Assembly (NCBI RefSeq): GCF_023053635.1
Contig: NC_086192.1
Coordinates: 16,778,001-16,842,000 of the forward strand
Origin: Elgaria multicarinata webbii
Lineage: Eukaryota > Chordata > Lepidosauria > Squamata > Anguidae
DNA length: 64,000 nt
Reading direction: 5' to 3'
Each line of letters starts with the position of its first letter. The first letter of the stretch is position 1. A program made the translations under genes and the position numbers. Below the pieces are notes generated by a model, which saw only the letters and a list, made by a program, of their open reading frames with translations, was not told the origin of the DNA and ran no database searches. Positions 35,487 to 47,600 of this stretch are shown here, in pieces.

Positions 35487-36190
35487 AACGGATTCCATGA
35501 ATGATTCCAGAATATCCCAAATATTGGGGGCGTAATGTCCTGTGAACTCAGAAATTAGGCTGGATGATCGAGCCCCCAAAGTTAATAAGGCTATAGGGTG
35601 GAATGGACCCAAAACACCCACTCACCCTGCAGTGTATGAAGGAAATCTCTCCCTGAGTCCAGTAAGAGGAGCCACCATTCTGGAGGCCACAAAAGCCAAA
35701 ACAAGTAACACAGCAAAACGGAGGATCTCTGAGGATTGACAACCCTTTGAAAGAAAAATGCCCATAAATGAAATGACGTTGACCCATCCACCACGCCAGG
35801 CTAAGCTAGATCCACTCAAACTTCTGTCATGGAACATCTCGGGGTGGGAGAAAAAGTTGAAGGACTTGGGCCTTCAAGAATACCTGACTAAGTTCCACAT
35901 ATTCAGCCTCCAAGAAACAGAGCTACAGGGATACCAAATATACTCCGTTCCGGCTAAGAAGTAGCACAGGAAAGGAAGGCGCTGCGGAGGCCTTGCGTTG
36001 GGGATATCATCCAGTGTGAATGTTGATATTCATGAAATACCAACAGACTCCCCTTTTTTCCAGGCCATCCAACTGACCAGCCAAGCAGGGGCTAGCCTGG
36101 TTTGTGCAAATGTGTACATTCCCCCCAGAGGCTCCAGTCATTACGCCCCCAATATTTGGGATACTCTGGAGTCATGCATGAAAACTTAGA
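35487..36190 (+). mobile_element. LINE 5' ORF2 fragment (endonuclease) with inverted end
   Basis: The + strand frame at 35758-35964 encodes KLLSWNISGWEKKL and FHIFSLQETEL, the start of an APE-type endonuclease. After a stop, the frame from 35998 continues with PFFQAIQLTSQAGASLVCANVYI and 'SSHYAPNIWDTLES'. The segment 35487-35540 is an inverted copy of 36138-36184: its minus strand encodes HYAPNIWDILESFMES. The region 35540-35757 is open and may be the linker before ORF2. The piece is 3'-truncated and rearranged. Confidence 0.7.
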
Positions 36191-36207
36191 TGTGTGTGCA
36201 AGACGCC

Positions 36208-36390
36208 TACTAATAATATATTTGTTACCCGCCTCTCCCTCAAGATCAAGGCGGGGTACAACACAAATACAAACGCCATTAAATACATATAATTAAAACA
36301 TTTAAAACTAATACATTTTTAAAAGCAGCACATTATTAAAAGGCATCTTAAAATTCAACTGGGTAGGCCTGCCGGAAGAGTTCAGTCAAC
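36208..36390 (-). mobile_element. LINE 3' tail (antisense)
   Basis: Reads 'ttgttacccgcctctccctc', 'aaggcggggtacaacacaaa', 'aaggcatcttaaaattcaac' and 'tgggtaggcctgccggaaga', the reverse of the LINE family at 12132-12598. It is nearly identical, in inverted orientation, to 40750-40925. Confidence 0.8.
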
Positions 36391-37664
36391 CCTGCACATA
36401 GACACGTGTGTGTGTGCGCGCATGTGCATGCATGTGCACGGGGTGGTGGTGGATCCTCACCACTATTCCGGGAGGAGTTCAGTGATCAGGCTCTGGCACT
36501 TTTAAAAGCCCGCCCCCCAGAGGCCAAAGCCTGTAAAAGCTACGAGCGGCCCTGTCATGCGGATGAAATAAAAGGATGCTAAGCGAACACCTCCAAGAAT
36601 AGTCAGAGGGAACTTACTTAAATTGTTCTACTGTGAGTTGTCTGACACAGTGATATTTAAGGCAGCCGACAAGGAGGTTGTTCAAGGAAACGCAAAACAA
36701 AGCAGTACTTTCAGGGGTTTGGAAATGCTGCCGTTTAGCTCCCTAGCCTGCCTTCCTCCCAGGGTAGCTAATAGAAATGCTTAATGGTTTTATATATCGG
36801 AAAGAGAAATTAGTTAAGGTGAGTAGCGAAGGGGCGGCACCATTATAAGCATCTTATGGCTTACGAACATGGCACCTGCTGAGCTGGAAACATGAAACTT
36901 GGGCTTCTAAGATCTCCTTGACGGGGGTTACAAACGTGCCACATTTCCAACTGATTTGATGAAAAGCGCCACAAGAGGAACCCACTGAAAAGGGTTGTGG
37001 GCACCCAGCCTGACTCCAGACTTAAGCACGGTGGGGAGATGGCAACACGCAAGGCCAGCCCCCCTCCCAACACCGTGCCTCCCCCCACCTTGATGGGAAG
37101 GGCTGAAGAGGCCTGGAGCTGCCCTGGGCCCAGGCTGCCCACGCATTCAGCCAAACCCGGCTGCCGTTTCTGTTCAGACATGCGTGGGGTGTTGCTGGTG
37201 CGCGTGCCTCCGTTTCCCCTTCATAGGGAAGGGTTTTGAACATGCTTCAAAAGCAATGCAGGCCCAGGACAACCTGCCCCCCTGCCCCCCCCCCCCCCAG
37301 GCGCTCCGGCCTTCCTATCTGGATTTGGGCCTGAAAGACAAAGGGCAATGTTTGGAGTAGGTGCCGCTTGTAACAGTGCAGGGCAACGTTTCTGTTGTGG
37401 TGTGGGCCTGCTTCGCTTCCGCGTTCTTGACGGTGTGGAACCTGGAAGGCTTTTTTATTATTACCATCACTGAGTAGACATAAGAGCCGTGTTTTGGTGG
37501 TACTTAAAATGCTAATGCATGTTTCATGACTGAAGTGTTACCGGATACTTTGCAAAGCGAGACTAAAAGTGCAAGGAGCTGCGCAACTCTGCACCAGCCA
37601 GTCAATCCTTCAAAGTTAGCAGGACTGGAGGCAGAGTAGAGCTTCCCTGGTCCTCGAGGGCACC

Positions 37665-37680
37665 GGGCGCCACCTGGCAA
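37665..37680 (-). promoter_or_regulatory. CTCF-like site upstream of LRRC75A
   Basis: On the minus strand the site reads TTGCCAGGTGGCGCCC, close to the CTCF core. It lies about 1.1 kb before the LRRC75A start codon. Motif match only. Confidence 0.35.
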
Positions 37681-37959
37681 TGGTCCACTGGAGGGTGGCT
37701 TTTCAGAAGTGGAGCTATGGCCAGGCCGGGCATGTTGGACCCCGCCCATGTGGGTCCTTGGCTGAGTGGTGGCGCCTCTTCTGCCTCCTGCCCAGGGTGG
37801 GCTTACTGTAACTAAGTGTCTAGAAGGAGGGGACAAAAGCCAGCATCCTTCGCACGGAGGGCGGGGGCTACAACCACTGGGCTGCCCCTCCCCGGGGGCC
37901 CAGCTGTCCCTAAGGGGGAGGCAGGGAGGCTTCTGCTGCAGCAGGGGCAGGAGGGCGCC

Positions 37960-38793
37960 GCCTGAGCCCACGGAAGAGGGGGGACGGGGAGGCCGGCGAG
38001 GAAGGGCCGCGGTGCCCTCGAGGGAGGCCCGCCCCCCCGCTGGGCTTGAGCCTTGCTCGCAGCCGCCTCGCGCGTCCGGCTGCTCGGCCACAGGCCCCCG
38101 CCATGGCCGCCGGACGCGCGAGCAGCTCCTCCTCCACGGCGCGGGTGGCCCGGCTGCCGCCGCTAGTTTCGCGCCCGGGAGGACGCGCGCTCTGCACGTG
38201 CTCAGGAAGGCGCTCGTCACGTGTGCGCGGGCAGACCACGCCGAGAGGGAGGGGGACGGTGGCTGGCAGGACCGAGGAGGAGAGCGGGCGGGCGGGCGGA
38301 GGGAGACGCGGCCGGCCCGCGAGGGGCGGAGCAGAGCGGGCCTCGCCCAGCCCGCGCCCGAGGTGGAGTGCGGCGGCAGAGCGGAGAGGCCGCCCGGCCT
38401 GCGTCCCTCCCTCCCTCGCGCCCCCCCCGGCCTACGCGCTGCTCGACCCCCCCCCGCCGCTTGCCCGAGACGCGCCCCTCCCCCCGCCCGGCCCCGCCCC
38501 TTCGCGGCTCCGCCCGGATGTGCAACAGTTTCCCTCAAGTTGTGTCTGTCGCGGCGGGGAGGCGGCCGCGCGGAGGGCGGCGGGGAGGCGGCCGCGCGCG
38601 GGGCGGGCAGGAGATGCTCGCGGGAGCCGCCGCCTGCTCCGGCTCCTGCTCCTGCTCCGCGCCGCAGCCTCGGCTCCTTGGCGGCTGGCTGCCCCGGGCG
38701 GCGGCGTCTGCGGCGGTGTCTGCTCGTGCTCCGCAGCCGGGGATGTGCTCCTGAAGGCCCGGCGGCGGCGGCGGCCCGCTCGCTCGCTCCAGC
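37960..38793 (+). promoter_or_regulatory. LRRC75A: LRRC75A CpG-island promoter and 5'UTR
   Basis: A long, very CpG-dense stretch with GC boxes and no TATA box leads to the start codon at 38794. The motif GAGCACGTGCAGAGCGCG, containing a CACGTG E-box, lies on the minus strand at 38184-38206. The transcription start was not located. Confidence 0.6.
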
Positions 38794-38834
38794 ATGGGCG
38801 CCAAGCAGACCAAGGGCTGCTCGCTGCCGGGCCC

Positions 38835-38865
<31 letters not shown>

Positions 38866-41800
38866 TGCAGCCCGCACGGTCCCTTGGCCGCGCCGCGCCG
38901 GAGGACGCTGCCTTCCCGGGAGCGCGGAGACTTCCTGGCGTCCCTCGTGGTGCGCTCGAGCGAAAAGTTCGGCAAAGGCGGCGGCCTCCCGCCGTACCAC
39001 CGCCGGATAGGCCTGATCCAGGACATGCTGGGCATGGTCAAGGAAGGCAAGCAGGAGGAGGCCACCGACCTGCTGAAGCACCTGCGCCAGGTAAGCCGCC
39101 TGCGGAGGGCGGGGCGGGCGGGGGGCGCCGCCTCGGGGAGTTGCGCCCCGCGAGTCGGCCAGAAGGCGCGTGCAGCAGCGGCAGGAGAAGCAGGAGGAGG
39201 GGGGCGGCGAGCCGCTTCGGGCTGGCTTGGCCCGGGGCCGTCGCGCCAGGGCTTCGTCGGCGCCAGGGCTTCGTCGGCGCCGGCCTCGGGGCTCCTCGGG
39301 CGGCGAGGGAAGCCGCTGTGCGCCGTGGGCAGCGCTCTGGGGCGGCCGCTGTGCCGCCTCTCTTCCCCTGGGCCCAGGGCTGGGGCGACCCGCGGGGCGC
39401 TCTCTCCGGGGGGGGGTCCCCTCACGGGCGCGGGGGAGAGGGGGCGCCTGGTGCCGCCCCCTCCCCAATGCCCAGGGACTCTCTTGGCCGGGGCGGCTTC
39501 TGGTGGTCGACGTCGGGCCTCGTCGAATGGCCGGAGCCTTCAGCCGCCAGGTGCGGACGGGGCGGGGGCCCAAGGGCCCGGGGCCCCGGCACGTGCTCTT
39601 GTGGGACGGAGCCCCGCGCAGTAGGCGCTCCCGGCCCCCTTCTCCCTTCGTCCTCTTAGCCTGCGGAGCCAACCCGAGACAATCTCCCCCCACGCCCCGA
39701 GCCGCCGTGCAAGGGCCCCCTGGGGTCGTGGCCTCGAGAGCCTTGGCTCCTCTCTCCTCTGGAGTTTCCTGTGGATGAAGGACGGGCGCGAAGGGAGGGC
39801 ATTTGGCCTTCCCCAGGGCATGGGCCACCCCAGGTCAGCATGGGACGTGTAGTCCAATGGGTCTGGAGGGCACCATAGTGGGGAAGGGGGGGTCTCCTTC
39901 GTGCTTGCCGCCTACGCTGAGGAAGTCAGCAGCCCAGCGACGTTGCCCACAGCCTGCGCCGCTCCGACGGGCGCCCCGGGCCGCGGAAGGGCGCCTCCTG
40001 GCGAGGCCCTCGGCAGAGGCGGGGACCTGTCGGCTGCAAGCGGCGGGGCGGGGGGCGGGGGCGGCCGGGCGCCCTCTCTGCCTCATCCCGGCTTGACAGG
40101 GGAGATGCCTGCGGGCTGAAAGTCCAGTTGGAGCAGAGATGCTCTTCCCAGTCTCCTGGGCTCGGAGGCTCCCCGAGGGGGTCGCCCGGGAGAAATGCCC
40201 CTCCTGGCCCTGGAGGCAAAGGCAGGCAGGCAGGGAGGCCCTCAAACAGGTAGGGTGTGGACCAGTGGCCGGCCAGGCTGGGCGAGGTGCCCCGCAGTTC
40301 CCAGGAGGGAGTTTCCAGGGTGTGGATCCATCCTAACTGCCACGGGTTCGAGTGGGAAGGAGGGCGGAGGGCGGCTGTTCTGGATGCTGGCACCTGTTCT
40401 GGCCTGGATTGATCAATTTGTGCGTTTTTACTGGGCCAAAAGACTCGCCTTTTGGTTGTAGGACTAATTCTAATGGAATAGTTTGGCCTAAATAACACAA
40501 CGGGACCCTGAGCTAGTTCAGCCTCTAAACTTTTATTATTATTTTTTTGGCCTTTGGTTGACCTCTTTAGTCTTTGTTATGTGCAAAGGGCACCACGGAT
40601 CTTAACGTCATGCTGTAAGGGGGCTGGGGTGTAGGGTGGGGGGCGCTGAGCCTCTCCCAAGGGAATGTGCTCAGGTCTCCTCTCTCCTGTTCAGGATGTG
40701 TTGAATCCCTAGTACACAAATTGTGCTGGTTGATGATGGCTGGGGGAGCCCAGTTGAATTTTAAGATGCCTTTTAATAAAGTGCTGCTTTTAATGATGTA
40801 TTAGTTTTAATCAATTATATGTATTTTATGGCGTTTGCATTTGTGTTGTACCCCGCCTCGATCTGGAGGGAGAGGCGGGTAACAGATATATTCTTTTTCT
40901 TCTTAATATTATTATAATCAAAGAGTCTCTGAATAAAGCCCGGTTTGTTTCAGTGGGTCTACTCTACTCGGCTAGCAAACACGGATTTAACAGCACGGGC
41001 GCCTCACGGTGCAAGGAGCTGGCACAGGGACACTGCGTGCTTTACCTGACCAGCTGATCTTCTGTGCCTCTCCTTCTGACCCCGGATTCCGGGAACGGAG
41101 GGTGCTGGGAAATCTGGGTTTGGCCTCCCTTGCTCCAGCTTCCCACAAGAGAAGAAATCCCTTGCTTCTGTGATGTCCTTGTGCCTGGAGGTGCCGTGAC
41201 GCGCTCCGGTCTGGCCGGAGCCTCCAGTAGCGGACAGTAGCAGGGATGCCCAGATTTCTTGGGCGTCCTGCTGCCAAAAGCCTCCTTTCCAGGAGTGAAT
41301 CCTTGAGCTCAGTTCAGAAATGGCTCCCTTGTGCCTCTTTGCTCCTTGGGAGGACCCTCTGGCCTTATTTCTCTTAATAGGTTCCTATACCACACTTCAA
41401 TAAACATTTCCAGGGCAGGCTCCGGTCAGTCAGACAGCAGAGGAAAAGAGCTCGATTAAAATTCAATACATATTTTAAAGCCTGGGCAAATTAAAAGACC
41501 TTCTCTTGCAAGCACCCATAATGAGGCTTTGCAGCCAGCTGACCAAGACCTGGATTGGATGGTCCTCGTCCGAGCACGCGTTGCTTGAACGCTTTAATCT
41601 AGGGTTAGTTTCGTTGTATTTATCCAGCAGTTCAACGTACTTCCCAATCCAGCCTGTGAAGACCAGGGTTGGGTTTTGCAATGTCCAGTATTCTGACCTG
41701 AGGAGCATGAGGGTCTGATCCCAGCATGAGGAATGTGGCCGTTTCTTCTGTGAGCTCAAGGGTGACTTTCCTCATTGATTCGGCATGTTGCAGACCGTTG

Positions 41801-43782
41801 TATTTCTCACCTGCAGGCATTTAGTTCATGTACTGATGCTGCTTCTGTGTCGTTCCTTTGCTTTCCAAGTGCCATCCTAGGTATGCAAAAAATGTGTCGG
41901 GACTGGTGCTTTAGCACTACTTAAGTTGTTTAGAAGCAGCTTTCTTAGCTGGGGGGGGCGGTGGGGGGGGGGCCACCTTCCAAATGGCCTTTTCTGTTTC
42001 CCAAGGTCTCAGCAGCAGGCCGTTCAGGCTCACAATTGCCTCGCCAATGACCAACATACCCCCCCCCCCCCCAGCTGCCTATTGGTGGGACCAGACGCCA
42101 GAGGGTTCCCCACCCCACCCCACCCCGTCTGGTGCCGCTGCCCCTGTCGTGGCTGGTTCCTGCTTTTCCTGGCATTTGGTGGCTTGCTTGACACCCACGG
42201 CCCACACTTCTGTGATTGCATTCTATCACTGCTGATTGCAGCGTGTTAGTCGGGGCTGCTTTGCGCCATCGCCTCCCAAATCTCAGCTCCACAGAAAGTG
42301 GCCCTAAAGGGGCTCCTAACGCTGTTGCTGGTGATAGAGACAGGTTCCCGCCGGCTCCGGGTTTGTCTGCTCTCGGAGGGGTGTGTGTGTGTGTGTGTTC
42401 GTGTTCCAGGGTAGCGTTTTTCTTTCCGTCAGTCTGATACGGAGGAGGACGGCGCTGAAGACTTTGAATCCCCATCCTCAGACCCTGGCAAGGATTCTAG
42501 GTCCCAGGGCAGCCCCAGTGGGGTCTGGAGATGCTATAACGGGAATGGGGAGCGTTCCCTCGAGAGAGTGGGGGCGACCCCCCACCCCGTTCTCCGGGTG
42601 CAGGTGGGAACAGCCGCTCTTTTTGGGGGTGGGGGTTGCCGGGACTTCTTTATTTCGTTATCTATTGCGTTTCTATACCACCCAGTCGCTGAAACTCTCT
42701 TTCCCTTTCCTCTCGTGAGGATGCTGGTGGGTTTGCGTCTGAAAGCCCTTCCCAGAGAGGAGAAGGAGCTTGCTAATAAGATGAGTTCATTGATCACAAG
42801 CCGTGTCAGAAACAGAACAAAAAAAAGGGCGGGGAGGGGGGAGAGAGAGGGGGCATCTTATTGGCTCTTTCCCATTCAGCGTTCTCCAAAGGCAGACAGG
42901 GAGAGGCGAGGGGGCAGCAGATCCCGCGTCCCTGGTGATGCTTGTCTGAGGACGCTTGTCGTGTCACGTCATGGTGTATATCTGTGTTTTGTTCCCTTGG
43001 GAGAAACTTGAACAGAGGAGGGAGGGAGGGGAAAGGAACAGAGGGTTCCTCTGGTCTGCCTGTTGCTGGGCGAACGGTTCCCGCCCTCCGCCCTCCATCT
43101 TGGCTGAAAGGATGCGAAATTGGCAGCGCTTGGGAGCCCTCGGGGTGGTGGGTGGGGATGAGCAGCAGTGCAGGAGGAGAGACAGCCAAAGGCAGGGTTG
43201 CGAAAGCCTCTGTAAGTGAACGGATCGAGGCCTGTGGGCACAGTGAGTCTGCTGGGGGGAGCAGAGGGGGATCTGAGCAGAGAGGCCGCAAGGCGGCCTG
43301 CAGGCGTGAGAGGCCATTGCGGCCTCCGCTCAGGGGTGGCCGGAGCGCACGTACTATGGCTGGGGCCGCAGAGGCCACAACCCCCCTGGCGCACAGCAGC
43401 TGCACGAGCGGAAACTGCAGCCGCATGGGGTCGGCCGCTTTGCCAGCCGGGCTGGTCTTGAATGCCGGAGTGGCGCACAGTCGCATACAGGACAAATGTA
43501 ATGTTTGGAGTACACAATCTGAAGGTGGCCCCGGACCACGTGCAGAGTGACTTCCCTCATTGAATCCAGGGTGGAGAAGGGGTGGCTTCCTCGTGGAAAT
43601 TGTGCATTGCACGGCAGTTTTCACAATTGCATGCAGCGCAACACACAGGGTGTTCCCAATGGTGAGCGTTCGCTCTGTGTTCACCAATTCTGACTTCTAC
43701 CTGGGCAGACGACGCCTTCCAGGGACAAAGCATCCTTGCCTGGCTGAGCAGAAATGTCAGGGGTGGGGGGCAGGGAGGCTCA

Positions 43783-43838
<56 letters not shown>

Positions 43839-44609
43839 TAATAATAATATTTCTTACCCGCTTCTCTGATTGGATCGAGGCGGGGAACAACAGCAGGCAT
43901 AAAATATTAATTAAAAACATATTATATACTGTTAAAAACATCCTAAAAGCATACTAAAATTCTCCTGGACAGGCCTGGCGGAAGAGATCAGTCTTGATAG
44001 CTTTCTTCAATGCTAAAAGACTGTCAAGCTGACGAGTCTCCTCCGGCAGGCCGTTCCACAGTCTGGGAGCAGCAGAAGACGAGGTCCTCTGGGTAAAGAT
44101 GCGTTGGAGACTGCATTTCTCAGCTGTTCCCTCCCCCCCCCCCCCCATCCCCAGAACTACCCAAGGAAAGATGAGCCCCTGTGTGGTTTTGTGTGCAAGA
44201 ACATTCTCTTGGCAAGGGATCCCTGGGAACGTGGCATTTGCTCTTGCAGAGGCAGTAGAACCCCTGGCTCCTGTTTAGATGTGGGCGACAGGCCTCGGCT
44301 GGGGCTCCTCCTCCTCCTCTCCGACGCGGTGGGGGCTTTGGTCCCAGAAGGCCTTTCTTGTAGTCTCGGGTCGGTGATTCATGTCAGGCATTTATAGACC
44401 GCCCCAAAACAGCAGGTGTGTGCATGCGTTTGGTGGTCAGGAAGTGGCACTCTGCTTATGCTCAGATGTCCTCTTTGTTACATGCGTTCCACTTCTCCGG
44501 AGTGTGTTTCCAATCCATCCTTGAGAGTGCTGAAGGGGCAGGGTGCAGATCCAGGGGCCTTTGTGGGTGCAGGTGAGCCGGCAGCTCCGTGGACGGGCCG
44601 GTCCCGGCT

Positions 44610-44646
<37 letters not shown>

Positions 44647-47600
44647 AAAGGGGTTGTTTGCCCATGTCCGGCGGGGTGGCTGGCCGGCCGGCCGTGGGAG
44701 GCTGCTGCTCAGAGCAGCCACTGGCGTTTGCGTTTCCTGCATGTTCGCACATCTTGGCTGCTTCCTCCTTATGCTTTCCTTCACAGGGACCTTTGGCCCC
44801 TCTTCAGCTTTTGGTAAAGGCTCCAGCGGTGCAAGGGCTGCTCCCGCCTCTTCCAGATCTCCGGAGAAGGGCAGGGGGCTCTCTGAGGCGTGGGCGTGTT
44901 CCGCTGTCGGTGTGCAGCTGGCCCCTGCGGGCCAATTGCCCCTGGCTTTAGGAGCGTGTCTGTGTGTGTGTGTTGGGGTAGATGCAGGCCAAGACCCGGC
45001 TCCCTCCCTTCACACAAAGACATTTGCTGCTTGTGATACAGGGCAGAGCCTGGCCAAACCCCTTCCCACTGCCTTCATGCTGGGGGCACTGGGGGGGGGT
45101 TGCTGGTTGCTTCCTTTCACCTATACACCCAACTCCGCTGCCACCACCCGCCCCCCCCCCCAGCTCTGCCTTGTCCCTGTGATCCTGGCTCTCGCCTGAT
45201 GGCCAACAGGCCCTCCTCGCCAGTGCCAAACTCTTGTGGCCAAGTGCAACAGCAAATGGGTCTGGATGCTCTTCCCCATGCCCTTCCCCCCCCCCCCCCA
45301 CGCCCAGCTCGGAGCGCGTCCTTGCTGCTCAGCTGCAGGTGATCTGCACCTGGGTGGCAGGTGTTCAGCCACATTGCCGATGCCGTGCTGTGTGGGGCTT
45401 GGCCGTTCTGCCAGGTCCCACCTCCGCTTCAGACCCAAGGGGCTGTGTGGGGCAGGCGGCCTACCTGACACAAAGCAGACTTCGCACAGTCCTGCTATTG
45501 AGCAAGGGCTGAACTTCACATGTTGGGGAGCCCAGTGCCCCCCCCACCCCCACATTTCTTCTGAGGAAGCAGCAATGCCAGGCACGGGCGCAGGGTTTGG
45601 GCAACCCCCTCCCCCCACCGCGGAAGAAACAGGGCTCTTCCCCGGTTCCCCATAGGGATCTCTCTCTCTCTCTCTCTCTCCTCCGCCTTGCTTTTGAGGG
45701 CTGCCATTTTGAGAGCTGCGTCGGCAGTGCGCAGAGACCGAAATCGCACGGGGGCACCGGCGCCGCTGTTCACTGGGAGGACAGAGAGGGGGCAGGGGCA
45801 GGGGCGGGTGGGGCGATGAGCTCTTCAGCGCACAGTGAGTTAAGCGTCACCCCACGGCTGGTCATTATCCTATCCTCTGGGGAGTGCCCCAAAATGGTCA
45901 GCCCTGAGCAACCAGCACCTCAGAGATGGGGTAATAAATACGAAACTCTTTCCTCATATATTTGGGACTCTTGATGTGACAGCTGAGAAGAAGCAGGTTC
46001 TGGGATGGTTTGGGGAAATTATCTGGAACTCTGTTTTCCTTGTGTTAACCCTAACCCGGATCATTTCTTCCATCTTCTGAGGGCAACTTTGGCAAGGCTG
46101 AATTTCCAGGTTCTGCCCTTCTTGACGGCCGACCTTTCAAAAACTCCCTTCCTATCTGTGGCGCGAGGACTTGATTGTGCTTTATCAACGTGGTCATTGT
46201 ATGACAACTCTTGGCTTAGATTTCATTTGAAGTTCTTGGGGCTCTGAATCTGATCTGAGTTTTCACATCCTTGTCACTTGAAATTGTGGTGTGGCTTGTT
46301 TGAACCACCCCCCAGACACACGGCGTGAAATTGAAGGCGGCTCAGAGAGGCAGGAGGTTCTGGGCATCCCGGCCCCATTTTAGCAAGAAATTCAGTAGCT
46401 GACGAACTGGGGCCTGCAGGTGGGCCCCGCTCCCCACCCCCCAGGCTCACCAAAAAGCCGCTTGCCTTAATTAAGTGAAAATGTCCTCTCTCTCTCTCTC
46501 TCCTGCTCTATGAAATAGTTAATTAACAAATTGCTTAAGAGCAAGACAGTTTGTCAAGAGCAAAAAAAAGGGGGCAGGGCTTGATTCAGGAGCGCCCCAA
46601 ATCTCTCTCACTCGCCTGACGAGTGTGTCTACTCACCACTAGTTGGGCTTGAAGCAAAATTCTTTGGCTTCCAAAGAGAAAAGTGGTGGAAGTGGGGCTC
46701 TGTTGCTTGCATTGATAACAGTGCTGTTGTTATCGATGCATAAAAAGGCAAGTACTCCTTTAAAAAGAATGCAGAACAAGGTGATTTTTGGACCCTGCCA
46801 GGGATCTCTGCCTGCCACCACCCCCAGCCTGAAATGCTGCTCCTGAGATTCTGGACAAAAAAGATGGATCCTATTTCATCTTAAAATCTTCCACACAGCA
46901 ACTATAATGCATTTTCACACGTAGGGCAAGGAGGCAAACCAGTGCAAACCTACCGCAACGGCCCTTTTTTGGGAATTTAGCCAGCAGCAGCAGCTGTCGT
47001 CGGGCTTCTCGACTTGAAAGGTAAATTGCCCACTCTGGCCAGGTGCGCTTTGCATTCCCCCCCCCCCCCCCGGTGCAGGAGGGAGCGAGCATTTGCCAGG
47101 GATGGCTGACACGGGTGTGGCGTGGTGGTGCTCGTGGTTTGGCCAGAAGCCGGCTCTCAGGGCAGCCCGGGCTGGGCTTCCTACTGTTCCCACTGGGCAG
47201 GCAAGGGGGGTGGCGGGGGTCTGCGTATACAACTGGAGCCGTTCCGGCTGGGGACGCGGTGCTGAATGCTCGGATCAATAGCCTGGCAGAATTCTAGGCG
47301 CTGCGTTTCTGCAGGAGCCTGGCAAGGTCAGGCAATGCTCGCCAAGGCTTCATGCAGTGGCGTTGCATCCATCCATCCACCCCCCCCCCCCGCAGCCTCT
47401 GCTTGACCCTGAGTGCTTGCCAAGAGCCTGTGTGCAGGGTCCTGGGGGACTGCCCAGCTCCCCTTTCCTTCTCTGGCTGTGCAGCGGAAGGGTCTGCCGT
47501 GTCCATCCGAGGCGGCCTGAAGCCTGCAGACCTGGGTGTGCCGTCAGCTCTCGTCTTCCCTGCTGAGAGTACGGGAAGTTTCGTCTCTGAGGGTCACCTC

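Larger units (their letters stand above)
34876..37960. other. Intergenic gap TMEM248-LRRC75A
   Basis: No gene seen. It contains an inverted LINE endonuclease fragment (35487-36190), an antisense LINE tail (36208-36390), an unannotated AT-richer part (about 36540-36860), and a CTCF-like site at 37665-37680. Confidence 0.55.

Noticed and set aside
37504-39828. 774-codon open frame on the minus strand over the LRRC75A CpG island
   Set aside because: It is antisense to a verified exon in extreme GC, where stop codons are rare. The translation is Arg/Pro/Gly/Ala-rich with no recognisable domain.
46480-46870. AT-richer stretch with short open frames in LRRC75A intron 1
   Set aside because: The frames are short and show no motif, and the region has simple TC sequence. 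It is probably old repeat debris.
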